64,000 nt of DNA. Source: Salinigranum marinum (GTDB lineage: Archaea; Halobacteriota; Halobacteria; Halobacteriales; Haloferacaceae). Location: the NCBI RefSeq assembly GCF_024228675.1, contig NZ_CP100461.1:1798001-1862000 (forward strand). Reading direction: 5' to 3'. Shown in pieces: positions 35,786-44,467 of this stretch. The position numbers and the translations under genes were made by a program. The notes beneath the pieces were generated by a model. It had not been told where the DNA came from. It saw only the letters and a program-made list of their open reading frames with translations, and searched no databases. Position 1 is the stretch's first letter; each line of letters begins with the position of its first letter.

Positions 35786-36796
35786 TCAGACCACGCGGTC
35801 GATGGCCGCGCGGACGTCCTCGGCGTGCGGGAGGATCTCCTCTTCGAGCGCGGGACTGAACGGGATGTGCGTGTCCGCGACGCCGACGCGCTGGATGGGC
35901 GCGTCGAGGCTGAAGAAGCCCTCCTCCTGGACGCGCGCGACGACCTCTGCGTGGGTCCCGTACGAGAGCGGGCTCTCGTCGGCGACGACGAGGCGGCCCG
36001 TCTTCTCGACGCTCTTCAGGAGCGTATCGGTGTCCATCGGGTACAGCGACATGAGGTCGATCACTTCGACGCTCGTCTCGCCCGCCAGTTCCTCGGCGAG
36101 GTCGAGCGACTCACCGACCATCCGCTGCGTGGCGACGACGGTCACGTCATCGCCCTCGCGCTCGACGCTCGCGGTGCCGAGTGGGATGGTGTACTCCTCG
36201 CTGACCGGGACTTCGCCCTCGTTCTCGTAGATCTGCTTGTTCTCGAAGATGATGACCGGGTCGTCCGAGCGGATCGCGGACTTGGTCAGGCCCTTCGCCG
36301 CGTGGGCCGTCCCGGGCGCGACAGCCATGATGCCCGGGAGATGCGCGAACCAGGTATGGATCGTTCCCGAATGCTGGCTGGCCGCACCCATGCCGCCACC
36401 CTCGGTGGTCCGGATGGTGACCGGCATCTCGGTCTTCCCGCCGAACATGTAGCGGTTCTTCGCCATCTGGTTGAGGATCTGCTCGGAGCAGACACCCATG
36501 AAGTCCGAGAACATGATCTCCACGACGGGGCGGGTGCCGGTCGCGGCCGCACCGACGGCCGCGCCGGTGAACCCGGCCTCGCTGATGGGTGTGTCTCGCA
36601 CCCGCGTCTCGCCGAACTGTTCGACGAGGTCGCCCGTCACGCCGAGGACGCCGCCGAACGTGCCGACGTCTTCGCCCATGACGTAGACGTCCTCGTCGCG
36701 TTCCAGCTCTTCGCGAAGCGCCTGCCGGATCGCCTCACGGACGGTCATCGTCTCGGTGTCTGAGAAGCCCTCGCCGCTTGCGGTGTCTGTGCTCAT
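35786..36796 (-). CDS. acoB: 2-oxoacid/acetoin dehydrogenase E1 beta subunit
   Basis: 336 residues, transketolase-like pyrimidine-binding plus C-terminal domain. MTVREAIRQALREELERDED and VYVMGEDVGTFGGVLGVT are typical, with the TPP-activating Glu in GEDV. It forms an alpha2beta2 E1 with the upstream gene, which overlaps it by one base (TAATG at 36794-36798). The symbol is by context with acoX; branched-chain 2-oxoacids or pyruvate are alternative substrates. Confidence 0.93.
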   Translation of the reverse strand: MSTDTASGEGFSDTETMTVREAIRQALREELERDEDVYVMGEDVGTFGGVLGVTGDLVEQFGETRVRDTPISEAGFTGAAVGAAATGTRPVVEIMFSDFMGVCSEQILNQMAKNRYMFGGKTEMPVTIRTTEGGGMGAASQHSGTIHTWFAHLPGIMAVAPGTAHAAKGLTKSAIRSDDPVIIFENKQIYENEGEVPVSEEYTIPLGTASVEREGDDVTVVATQRMVGESLDLAEELAGETSVEVIDLMSLYPMDTDTLLKSVEKTGRLVVADESPLSYGTHAEVVARVQEEGFFSLDAPIQRVGVADTHIPFSPALEEEILPHAEDVRAAIDRVV

Positions 36797-37827
36797 TATC
36801 GCTCACCTCCGTCGGCGCGCATCCGCGCCGCAAAGTCGTTGATCTCGGGGACGTTCGCGTTGAACATGTCCTCGTACGCCTCCGACGGGTCGGGGTAGTC
36901 CGCTGCCTTCGCCCGCTCGGCGTGGTCTTCGATCTCGGCCTCGATCTCGTCGCGCATCTCCTCGAACTCGTCTTGGGTGACGGCACCCGCCTCCACCAGG
37001 CGGTTCTTGAACGTCTCGATGGCGTCGCGGTCCTTCCAGAGATCGATGTCCTCCTCCGTTCGGTAGGGCTGGTGGTCGCCCTCGAAGTGTCCCTCGTACC
37101 GATACGTGTCGGCCTCGATGAACGTCGGTCCCTCGCCGTTTGCCGCGCGCTCGCGGGCCTCCTTCACGGCTTCGTACACCGCAGTGACGTCCATCCCGTC
37201 CACGGTGAAGCCGGGGATGTCGTACGCCTCGGCCGTCGCCGACAGATGCTCGACGTTGTGCTGGTCCTCCATCGCCGTCGCCTCGCCGAAGTGGTTGTTC
37301 TCGACGACGAACACGGCGGGGAGATCCCACGTCGCCGCGAGGTTGATCCCCTCGTGGACCTGCCCCTGGGCGACGGCACCGTCACCGAAGAACGCCAGCG
37401 CGACCTTGTCCTCGCCCTTGTACTGGGCGGTCAGTGCCGCACCGGTCGCCAGCGGTGGACCGGCCCCGACGATGCCGTTCGCGCCGAGCATCCCTGCGTC
37501 CACGTCGGCGATGTGCATCGACCCACCCTTGCCGTTGCAGTAGCCGTCTCGCTTGCCGTAGAGCTCGGCCATCATCTTGTACGTGTCGAGCCCTTTCGCG
37601 ATACAGTGACCGTGCCCACGGTGGGTGCTGGTGATGTAGTCTTGCTCTTCCAGCGCGGAGATCGCCCCGACCCCCACTGCTTCCTCGCCGATGTACAGGT
37701 GAACGAACCCTGGGAGTTCGCCGTCGGCGAACAGTTCTCCAGCCTTCGTGTCAAAAGCCCTGATAGTCAACATTCGGCGGAGGATCTCCCGCTGTCCGTC
37801 CTCCGTCTCGATGTCTATGGATACCAT
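36796..37827 (-). CDS. acoA: 2-oxoacid/acetoin dehydrogenase E1 alpha subunit
   Basis: 343 residues. The thiamine-diphosphate motif runs from Gly148-Asp-Gly150 (FFGDGAVAQGQVHEG) to Asn177-Asn178 (VVENNHF). THRGHGHCIAKG and GKGGSMHIAD are family hallmarks. The start at 37827 (MVSIDIETED) was chosen for length; a very AT-rich promoter region lies upstream. First gene of acoA-acoB-acoX-VOC. Together with the E2 at 32.6 kb this makes the decarboxylating part of the complex; no E3 (lipoamide dehydrogenase) gene is present in the window. Confidence 0.93.
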   Translation of the reverse strand: MVSIDIETEDGQREILRRMLTIRAFDTKAGELFADGELPGFVHLYIGEEAVGVGAISALEEQDYITSTHRGHGHCIAKGLDTYKMMAELYGKRDGYCNGKGGSMHIADVDAGMLGANGIVGAGPPLATGAALTAQYKGEDKVALAFFGDGAVAQGQVHEGINLAATWDLPAVFVVENNHFGEATAMEDQHNVEHLSATAEAYDIPGFTVDGMDVTAVYEAVKEARERAANGEGPTFIEADTYRYEGHFEGDHQPYRTEEDIDLWKDRDAIETFKNRLVEAGAVTQDEFEEMRDEIEAEIEDHAERAKAADYPDPSEAYEDMFNANVPEINDFAARMRADGGER

Positions 37828-38045
37828 GCATCCGTAGGGACTCTTCCGACCCTCATAATAGTTCGTACAAATAATAGATATCTGTAAGTAATTGAGGTGT
37901 ATTAATGCCTGACTGCGCGTTACTACCAGATTATACATCCGACTTATTATTCCGGGCGTACACGAGCGAGCAACGCTTTTCGGTCGCCGTCCCGTTCGAT
38001 CGCGTATGCAGACCACTTCTGCGGTGAGACGATGGCGGTGAGACG
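37828..38045. promoter_or_regulatory. AT-rich divergent control region of acoA and the GST gene
   Basis: The first 130 nt are unusually AT-rich, with CTCATAATAG (about 37852-37861), ACAAATAATAGATATCTGTA (37867-37886) and GTGTATTAATG (about 37896-37906). Minus-strand TATTATGAGG is a plausible acoA TATA box. A second box, CTTATTATTCC (about 37941-37951), could serve the plus strand. AGATATCT (about 37876-37883) is a palindrome and a possible operator half. Confidence 0.4.
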
Positions 38046-38048
38046 ATG
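38021..38048 (+). repeat. Perfect 14-bp tandem duplication of a ribosome-binding/start site
   Basis: GCGGTGAGACGATG occurs twice in direct succession (38021-38034, 38035-38048). Each copy has a GGTGAG Shine-Dalgarno-like element and an ATG. The second ATG starts the GST gene. The first opens a 5-codon frame whose TGA overlaps the second ATG. Confidence 0.8.
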
Positions 38049-39074
38049 AACATGCTCGTCGACGGCGAGTGGCGCGTCGACGCGTACGAATCGACGACCG
38101 ACGACGGCGAGTTCGACCGTCAAGAAACCGCTTTCCGGGGGTGGGTCGGCGGCGACGGCGTTCGCGAGGGTGCCAACCCGGACCCCGACTCCGCGTTCTC
38201 CGTGGAGCCCGGCCGGTACCACCTGTACATCTGTCGGGCCTGCCCGTGGGCACACCGCGCGGCGATGACCCGGGCGCTGAAAGGTCTCGAAGACGTGGTG
38301 TCGCTCTCGCTCGTCGAGCCCGTCCGGATCGACGACGGCTGGGAGTTCTCCGAGGAGTACCCCGATCCGCTCTTCGACGAACCGTACCTCCGCGACATCT
38401 ACACCCGCGCCGACCCCGAGTTCACCGGACGCGTGACGGTGCCCGTCCTCTGGGACAAACAAGAAGAGACGATCGTCAACAACGAGTCCCGCGAGATCAT
38501 GCGGATGCTGAACGTCGCGTTCGACGACCTGGCGGAGCGGGACGTCGACCTCTGGCCCGGAGAACATCGACAGGAGGTCGAACGGCTCATCGACGAAATC
38601 TACGAGCCGATCAACAACGGCGTCTACCGCGCGGGGTTCGCCGGCTCGCAGGCGGCGTACGACCGCGCCGTGAACGAACTGTTCGACGCCCTCGACGAGT
38701 ACGAGGAGCTCCTCGGCGACCAGCGGTATCTCGCCGGCGACGTCCTCACCGAGGCCGACGTGGCCATGTTCGTGACGCTGGTCCGGTTCGACCACGTCTA
38801 CCACACCCACTTCAAATGCAACCGCCGGGCGATCCACGAGTACCCGAACCTCTGGAACTACACGAAGGAGCTCTCCCAACTGCCGGGGGTGGCGGAGACG
38901 GTGAACGTGCAACACATCGTCGAGCACTACTACCGGAGCCACGGCGACGTGAACCCCTCGCGACTCGTGCCGACCGGGCCGGAGATCGACTTCACCGAGC
39001 CACACGACCGCGCTCGCCTCCCCGGCGGCCCGCCCGCCGATCTCGCGGACGCGGCCGCACCCGCGGACGACTGA
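38046..39074 (+). CDS. Xi-class glutathione S-transferase (glutathionyl-hydroquinone reductase-like)
   Basis: 342 residues. A thioredoxin-fold domain with the Xi-class CPWA motif (Cys66 in ICRACPWAHRAAM) is followed by an all-helical domain. ETIVNNESREIMRML and FVTLVRFDHVYHTHFKCN are diagnostic of glutathionyl-hydroquinone reductases, which strip thiol adducts from quinones. Haloarchaea generally use gamma-glutamylcysteine instead of glutathione, so the physiological thiol may differ. A second Cys (Cys63) makes a CxxC with Cys66. The start ATG at 38046 follows a duplicated ribosome-binding sequence. Confidence 0.93.
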   Translation: MNMLVDGEWRVDAYESTTDDGEFDRQETAFRGWVGGDGVREGANPDPDSAFSVEPGRYHLYICRACPWAHRAAMTRALKGLEDVVSLSLVEPVRIDDGWEFSEEYPDPLFDEPYLRDIYTRADPEFTGRVTVPVLWDKQEETIVNNESREIMRMLNVAFDDLAERDVDLWPGEHRQEVERLIDEIYEPINNGVYRAGFAGSQAAYDRAVNELFDALDEYEELLGDQRYLAGDVLTEADVAMFVTLVRFDHVYHTHFKCNRRAIHEYPNLWNYTKELSQLPGVAETVNVQHIVEHYYRSHGDVNPSRLVPTGPEIDFTEPHDRARLPGGPPADLADAAAPADD

Positions 39075-39200
39075 GCGGTCAAAAGCGAGGCCGAAGGGCG
39101 GTCCGATTCTACCGGAGAGCGGTCGAGGCCACGGGCCGTCGGCGCGGTGCGGACGGCGTTGCCAGCACGGCGCGGCAGCCACACCGGAGCGGCCGATCGA

Positions 39201-41321
39201 TCAGTCCAGTTCGCGGACCAGCACGTCCCGGAGCTCGCGGATCGCGTCGTGGTCGTACGTCACCGTCTCGCCGCCGCAGTCGAGCGTCAGCGTCCCGTCC
39301 GTGGTCGCCTCGCCGACCGCGGAGACCGCGGCGACGCCCTCGAACCGCGCGCGAACGGCTGCCGGGTCGATCGTCTCGACGACCGCGCGGCCGGGCGTCT
39401 CGTCGAACAGCGTTTCGATGGAATCGACGGCCGCAGTGACGCCCGCGTCGGGACCGACCATCTCGGCGAGCGTCACCGCGAGCCCGCCGTGGCTCACGTC
39501 GTGGACCGCCAGCGTCGACTCCGCGCTCGCGACCGCCGCGAGCGCGTCGACGACCGCCGCGGGCTCGTCGGGGAGTGCGGGGAACCGGTCGGTCCCGCCC
39601 TGCCGTGCGAGGTACTCCGAGCCGCCGAGCGCGTTCCCCGGGTCACCGACGACGAGAAGCGTCCCCTCGCCTGCGACCGAGGCCGGCGGTGCGGCGACGG
39701 TGTCCGAGATGCCGACCATCGCGAGCGTCGGCGTCGGCGGGATCGGTCCCGTCGCGGAGTCGTTGTACAGCGAGACGTTCCCGCCGACGACCGGAACCGA
39801 CAGCGTCCGACACATGTCCGCGAGGCCGTCGACGACGCCCGTGAACCCGCCGTACACGTCGGGCTTCTCGGGGTTGCCGCCGTTGAGGCAGTCGACCGCG
39901 GCGAGCGGGCGCGCACCCTTCGCCGCGAGGTTCGTCGCGTTCTCCAGCGCGACGGCGCGCGCGCCCTCGTACGGCGCGGCGCTCGTCCAGTTCGGGTCCG
40001 CACCCGCCGAGAGCGCGAGCCCCTTGCCGATCTCCCTGATCGCCAGCAGGGCCGCGTCGTCGCCCGGCCGAACGGCCGTGCGGTTGCCGACCTCGTGGTC
40101 GTACTGGCGGTACACCCACCGTTTCGACGCCGTGTTCGGGCTGCCGACGACGGCCTCGACCGCCGCGGCCAGTTCCGCGTCGGGCAGGGACGGCTCGGGC
40201 GCCGCCGGCGCGACCGACTCGAGGTCGTTCATCGGCGCGCCGTCGGCCAGGAACTCGGCGGGCACGTCGACGACCCGATCGCCTTCGAAGGTACAGACGT
40301 AGTTGCCCTCCGTGACCTCGCCGATGACCGAACAGCCGAGGTCGTATCTGGTCGCCAGTTCGCGGACGCGCTCGACGTCGTCGGGGGCGACCTCGTAACA
40401 CATCCGCTCCTGAGACTCGGCGAGGAGGATCTCGAGGGCGTTCATGTTCGGCTCGCGCTGGTGGACCCGGTCGAGTTCGATCCGCGCGCCGAAGCCGCCC
40501 TTGGCGATCAGTTCCGAGGAGGCACCGCCGAGCCCCGCCGCCCCGAGGTCGCGCGCGGCGCGGACGAGACCCTCGTCGACGAGCGCCTCGTTGCACTCGA
40601 CGAGGAGCTTCTCCGCGTAGGGGTCGCCGACCTGCACGGCCGGGCGGTCCTCGGTTTCGGCGTCCTCGCTGAGGTCCTCGCTGGCGAAGGAGGCACCGCC
40701 GAGGCCGTCTCTCCCCGTCGCGTTGCCGACGAGGACGAGCTTGTTTCCGACGGACTGGGCCTCGGCGGTGACGAGACGCTCGGGCGAGAGCAGGCCGACG
40801 CAGGCGACGTTGACCAGGGGGTTGCCCTCGTAGTCGGGGTGGAAACAGACGCTCCCGCCCACCGTTGGAACACCGATACAGTTGCCGTAGTGGCTGATGC
40901 CGTCGACCACCCCTTCGAGGAGGTACCGCGAGTGGTCGTGGTCGAAGTCGCCGAAGTACAGCGAGTCGGTGAGCGCGATCGGGTACGCGCCCATCGACAG
41001 CGTGTCGCGGACGATGCCGCCGACGCCCGTCGCGGCACCGTCGAACGGGTCGACGTACGAGGGATGGTTGTGGCTCTCGATGCCCAGTGTGATGTACAGG
41101 TCGTCGGCGTCGTCGGTGGGGAGTGCGACGACGGCGGCGTCGTCGCCGGGGCCGACGACCACCTGCTCGCCCTCGCTCTCGAACGCCGAGAGCAAGGGCC
41201 GAGAGGAGCGGTACGCGCAGTGTTCGCTCCAGAGGTTCTCGAAGAGAGCGGCCTCGGCCGCCGTGGGGGCGCGGCCGAGTTCCCGCTCGACAATCGCGCG
41301 GTCCGAATCGCGGAGGCTCAT
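39201..41321 (-). CDS. purL: Phosphoribosylformylglycinamidine synthase subunit PurL
   Basis: 706 residues, the normal size for the small-form PurL used with PurS and PurQ. It catalyses ATP-dependent amidation of FGAR to FGAM, the fourth step of purine synthesis. [19 protein letters not shown] (active-site His), [30 protein letters not shown] and [16 protein letters not shown] are all intact. A CATTAATG box about 27 nt upstream on the minus strand suggests a leaderless transcript. purS and purQ are not in the window. Confidence 0.97.
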   Translation of the reverse strand: MSLRDSDRAIVERELGRAPTAAEAALFENLWSEHCAYRSSRPLLSAFESEGEQVVVGPGDDAAVVALPTDDADDLYITLGIESHNHPSYVDPFDGAATGVGGIVRDTLSMGAYPIALTDSLYFGDFDHDHSRYLLEGVVDGISHYGNCIGVPTVGGSVCFHPDYEGNPLVNVACVGLLSPERLVTAEAQSVGNKLVLVGNATGRDGLGGASFASEDLSEDAETEDRPAVQVGDPYAEKLLVECNEALVDEGLVRAARDLGAAGLGGASSELIAKGGFGARIELDRVHQREPNMNALEILLAESQERMCYEVAPDDVERVRELATRYDLGCSVIGEVTEGNYVCTFEGDRVVDVPAEFLADGAPMNDLESVAPAAPEPSLPDAELAAAVEAVVGSPNTASKRWVYRQYDHEVGNRTAVRPGDDAALLAIREIGKGLALSAGADPNWTSAAPYEGARAVALENATNLAAKGARPLAAVDCLNGGNPEKPDVYGGFTGVVDGLADMCRTLSVPVVGGNVSLYNDSATGPIPPTPTLAMVGISDTVAAPPASVAGEGTLLVVGDPGNALGGSEYLARQGGTDRFPALPDEPAAVVDALAAVASAESTLAVHDVSHGGLAVTLAEMVGPDAGVTAAVDSIETLFDETPGRAVVETIDPAAVRARFEGVAAVSAVGEATTDGTLTLDCGGETVTYDHDAIRELRDVLVRELD

Positions 41322-41428
41322 TCACTTCCCTGTCGATCCCGTCCCCATTAATGCGTTTCTGTACGCACGTTCGTGGATACTCTCGGCCGTCGCCGGCCCT
41401 CTCGCGATCCACGCACGGGCGGGATCGA

Positions 41429-41436
41429 GCTATATA
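41429..41436 (+). promoter_or_regulatory. TATA box of the DehI-family gene
   Basis: GCTATATA in GC-rich DNA, about 27 nt before the ATG at 41459. Confidence 0.5.
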
Positions 41437-41458
41437 CCACGGGGCCGTGGCGGGGGAC

Positions 41459-42337
41459 ATGCGCTTCGACACCAGCGCCCAGCTGTCCGCGGCCGACGCG
41501 ACGGGGTGGCGACGGGGCCTCTACGACGACATCCAGGCCACGTTCCGCGCGCCGGTCGTCAACTGGATCTTCCGGACGCTCGCGGCGAACGACACCGAGC
41601 TCACCCGATATCTCTGGGGGCAGCTCAAGCCCGTCTTCGAGACGCGGGCGTGCGGTGAGGCGTGTGCCGCCTACCGCGACGCGGTGCTGGAGCCGTTCAC
41701 CGACGACCGGCCCCGGTACCGCGCCACCGACCTCGGCTGTGCCCCGTGGGCCTGGCGCGAACTCCGCGGCCAGCTCCGGACGTTCGACACCGTCGCCCCG
41801 CGGCTGGCGCTCGCGTTCGAGCTGCTCTACCGCTCGCTCCACGACGAGCCGGTCGGGACGGAGCCGCGGACGGACGCCGCCGCGACCGCGCCGCTCCCGG
41901 ACGGGTTCGACGGCGACCGCGGGCTGGAGCCGACGATGGCGGCGTTCGACGACCCGCCCGCGGCGGTCGCGGAGACGGTCGCGGCGGTGCAGGCGTTCCA
42001 CGGCTTCGACGAGGGGCTCCCGTCGGTCTACCGCTGTCTGGTCCAGTGGCCGACGGCGTTCACCCGGCTGTGGGACGACGTCGAACCGCTCGTGCGGTCG
42101 GGGGCGTTCGAGACGGCGTGTGCGGACGCTCGCGCGGTCGCCGTCGAGTTCGCCGAGTCGACGCCGTACGCGCCGGGCGTGACGCCCGCGGCGCTCGCGG
42201 CGGCGGGGTTCGACGGGGAGACGATCACGGCCGTCCGGGCGCTGTTCGACGAGTTCGCACGGGGGCCGGTCGAGACGGTGCTGCCGGCCGTGCCGCTGTT
42301 CGCGGCGAGCGTCGGCGCGGGCCTCAGGAAATCGTAG
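41459..42337 (+). CDS. DehI-family halocarboxylic acid dehalogenase-like protein
   Basis: 292 residues, mostly helical. The arrangement RAPVVNWIFRTLAANDTELTRYLWGQLKPVFET followed by a second repeat with VAAVQAFHGF, LVQWPTAFTRLWDDV matches the DehI family, whose bacterial members remove halogen from D- and L-2-haloacids. Haloarchaeal relatives are annotated from homology only; a native role outside dehalogenation is possible. The start at 41459 follows a TATA box. Its 3' end overlaps the convergent regulator gene by 14 nt. Confidence 0.8.
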   Translation: MRFDTSAQLSAADATGWRRGLYDDIQATFRAPVVNWIFRTLAANDTELTRYLWGQLKPVFETRACGEACAAYRDAVLEPFTDDRPRYRATDLGCAPWAWRELRGQLRTFDTVAPRLALAFELLYRSLHDEPVGTEPRTDAAATAPLPDGFDGDRGLEPTMAAFDDPPAAVAETVAAVQAFHGFDEGLPSVYRCLVQWPTAFTRLWDDVEPLVRSGAFETACADARAVAVEFAESTPYAPGVTPAALAAAGFDGETITAVRALFDEFARGPVETVLPAVPLFAASVGAGLRKS

Positions 42338-42971
42338 CGTCGGCGAACGCCGCGGTGGGCTCGTCGCGGATGCCGAGCGCGTCCGAGAGGAGCGTCTGTT
42401 CGGCCTTGCGGAGGTGTTCGTGGAGCGTCGCCCGAGAGATCCCGAGCTCGGCGGCCAGTTCCTCGCTTTTTACCTCGCGAGGCCACTCGTAGTAGCCCGC
42501 CTGGAGCGCGTGCATGACGACCGTGCGCTGGCGCTCGGTGAGTTCCCCCTGTCGGTCGCCCATCTTCTCGAGGCGGCCGAGCGACACCGTCCCGATCTCA
42601 CGCATGTCGCTGACGATCCGCTTGAAGTCCTCCCGCCGGAAGAAGAGGACGTGGTAAATCCGCTGGCTCCCGGCGACCGTGTTCTGCCGGCGCAACGTGC
42701 CGTGGTTCTTGTAGATGGCCGAGTACGCCCCACAGGAGGGCTTCGTCACCAGCAGGTTGTCGTCGTCGAGGCGGGCGACCTCCCTGACGTGGTCGGCGGC
42801 GGCGAGGCGGTCGTAGAACTCGTCGGCGTGGTCGCCGGCCCGCATGACGAACGTGACGAGGTCGTTCTGCACCTCCTCGACCTCGATGACGACCGAGTCG
42901 TCGGTACCGTCCAGCAGCTCGTTGAGGATACAGTCCGTCCGCTGCTTGAAGTATAAGGTCGCCTGAAACAT
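42324..42971 (-). CDS. Bat-type helix-turn-helix transcriptional regulator (HTH-10)
   Basis: 215 residues. An N-terminal sensory-type domain (1-155, starting MFQATLYFKQRTDCIL) precedes a C-terminal HTH-10 domain: LTERQRTVVMHALQAGYYEW and then SEELAAELGISRATLHEHLR. This is the arrangement of the large bacterio-opsin-activator (Bat)-like family of haloarchaeal regulators. An ATG at 42971 with a TATAAG-type AT stretch nearby fits as start. It ends inside the 3' end of the DehI gene and lies 152 nt downstream of the zinc-ribbon gene on the same strand, so it might control either neighbour. Confidence 0.9.
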   Translation of the reverse strand: MFQATLYFKQRTDCILNELLDGTDDSVVIEVEEVQNDLVTFVMRAGDHADEFYDRLAAADHVREVARLDDDNLLVTKPSCGAYSAIYKNHGTLRRQNTVAGSQRIYHVLFFRREDFKRIVSDMREIGTVSLGRLEKMGDRQGELTERQRTVVMHALQAGYYEWPREVKSEELAAELGISRATLHEHLRKAEQTLLSDALGIRDEPTAAFADATIS

Positions 42972-43123
42972 CTCTCCCCTCTCTGTGACGCGAGTCGCGC
43001 GCCAGTATGATAAACGTTTCACATGTACAGCGCTCGACTGTGCTGTTCGAAGGGGGACGATCACCCGGCGGGGTCGACCGCGACCCCCCGCGTGTCGGCG
43101 ACGCCAGGGGCATCAGTCGGCCG

Positions 43124-43783
43124 TCACTCGGCCGACTCGACCGTCACCGAGCGGACCGTGAGCCGGTCGTCGACGACGACCCGACAGCGGTCGCCCGCAC
43201 GGCGTGCGTCGACCCGGACCCGGAGTGGATCGCGTGACGTGACGGCCGCGCGGTCGGGTGCGACGGCGAACGGGACGGTCCACGGGCGGCGGTCGCGGAG
43301 ATCGGCCCCGCGGTCGTGCCAGAACGAGACGACCGCCGGATGTGAGAGGAGCGTCGCGCCGACCGAGGGGAAGTAGACGCCGCCGCAGTCGCGACAGAGG
43401 AAGGTCGCGACCGGCTGGCCGCGCGTCCCGTCGTCGACCGGGGAGACGGCGGCGTCGGCGCGCCCCGAACACCACGGACAGACGCCGGCGACGAGGCTCC
43501 GAACGTGGGCCCGAAAGCGGATCGATCCCGCCGTCAGCAACGCCTCCCGCGAGCGGCCGGCGACGCCGTGTTGCGGCACGTGGATCATCATCGTGCGCAG
43601 GGCACAGGCCACGCAGTCGACGTAGAGGACCTGATCGGCCGTGTACCGCGCCTCGACGCGACCGCCGCAGCGGGGACAGCGCTCGTCGCCGTCGAGGAGA
43701 CACCGAACACCTGGCTCGGGACGTGGACCTACCGGCCCGAGTTCGGCGAGCGGATCGACGCGGTCATCGCCGACGACTTTCAC
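43124..43783 (-). CDS. Zinc-ribbon protein (DUF7351-like domain) lacking its N-terminal HTH
   Basis: 219 residues with four CxxC pairs (Cys36/39, 57/60, 102/105, 130/133) that would form two zinc ribbons, then HPAVVSFWHDRGADLRDRRP and a C-terminal beta region. This is the pattern of the C-terminal domain of haloarchaeal ArsR-like regulators (DUF7351), but the winged helix that normally precedes it is absent: only about 35 residues precede the first Cys. The start is GTG at 43783, overlapping the TGA of the preceding hydrolase gene by 4 nt, so it is translationally coupled to the catabolic cluster. It could be a ligand-sensing or protein-binding partner rather than a DNA-binding protein. Confidence 0.75.
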   Translation of the reverse strand: MKVVGDDRVDPLAELGPVGPRPEPGVRCLLDGDERCPRCGGRVEARYTADQVLYVDCVACALRTMMIHVPQHGVAGRSREALLTAGSIRFRAHVRSLVAGVCPWCSGRADAAVSPVDDGTRGQPVATFLCRDCGGVYFPSVGATLLSHPAVVSFWHDRGADLRDRRPWTVPFAVAPDRAAVTSRDPLRVRVDARRAGDRCRVVVDDRLTVRSVTVESAE

Positions 43784-44430
43784 TCCCGGTCGAGTTCCGC
43801 GAGCACGGCGTCGAGCGGCCGAACGTCGCCGTACTTCGCGTCGATGTCGAAGAGGTTCGCCCGGTGAGGGCCCTCGGCGCGGTCGCCGACCGCGTCCTCG
43901 GGGACGACGACGCGGTAGCCGTGCTGCATGCCGTCGACCGCGGTCGCGCGGATACAGCCGCTCGTCGTCACGCCCGCGAGCACGAGCGTGTCCACCCCAT
44001 CGGTGACCAGTTCCGTCGAGAGGTCGGTCCCGAAGAAGGCGCTCGCGTACTTCTTCAGCAACACCCGTTCGTCGCCGACGGGCGCGACGCGGTCGTCGAC
44101 GTCGACCGCCGCGGTTCCCAGTCGGAGTTCGCGCAGCGCCGGTACTTTCTCGATGAACACGCCCGCGTCGCCGTACGACTCCTCGTAGGCGACGGTGGTG
44201 AAGTACCGCGGGAGGTCGTGTTCGCGGAACGCGTCGAGGAGGTCGGCGGTGGCGTCCAGCACGGCGGAGACGTCCGAGCCGAGGTCGGTCTCCGGGTCGG
44301 TGAAGGCGTTGATGAGGTCGATGACCACGAGCGCGGGGCGGTCGCCGAAGCCGACGTCGCTGCCGAACTCGTGGTCGGCGTAGTAGCGGGCGACTGCGTC
44401 GCCGTGGGCGGTGGCCGTGTCGTCTGTCAT
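43780..44430 (-). CDS. Cysteine hydrolase, isochorismatase family (N-carbamoylsarcosine amidase-like)
   Basis: 216 residues. The family catalytic triad is visible: Asp38 (VVIDLINAFTD), Lys126 or Lys127 (LLKKYASAFFGTDL) and Cys159 (AGVTTSGCIRATA), with the usual cis-peptide region VTTSG. Family members hydrolyse amides such as N-carbamoylsarcosine, nicotinamide and ureidoacrylate. The N-terminal 25-residue lead (YYADHEFGSDVGFGDRPAL) and the neighbouring HyuA/HyuB make N-carbamoyl-amino-acid hydrolysis the best guess. It lies 37 nt downstream of hyuB and overlaps the zinc-ribbon gene. Confidence 0.9.
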   Translation of the reverse strand: MTDDTATAHGDAVARYYADHEFGSDVGFGDRPALVVIDLINAFTDPETDLGSDVSAVLDATADLLDAFREHDLPRYFTTVAYEESYGDAGVFIEKVPALRELRLGTAAVDVDDRVAPVGDERVLLKKYASAFFGTDLSTELVTDGVDTLVLAGVTTSGCIRATAVDGMQHGYRVVVPEDAVGDRAEGPHRANLFDIDAKYGDVRPLDAVLAELDRE

Positions 44431-44467
44431 GGGTTGAGATGAACGTAGGTCGCTGGCTACTGATGGA

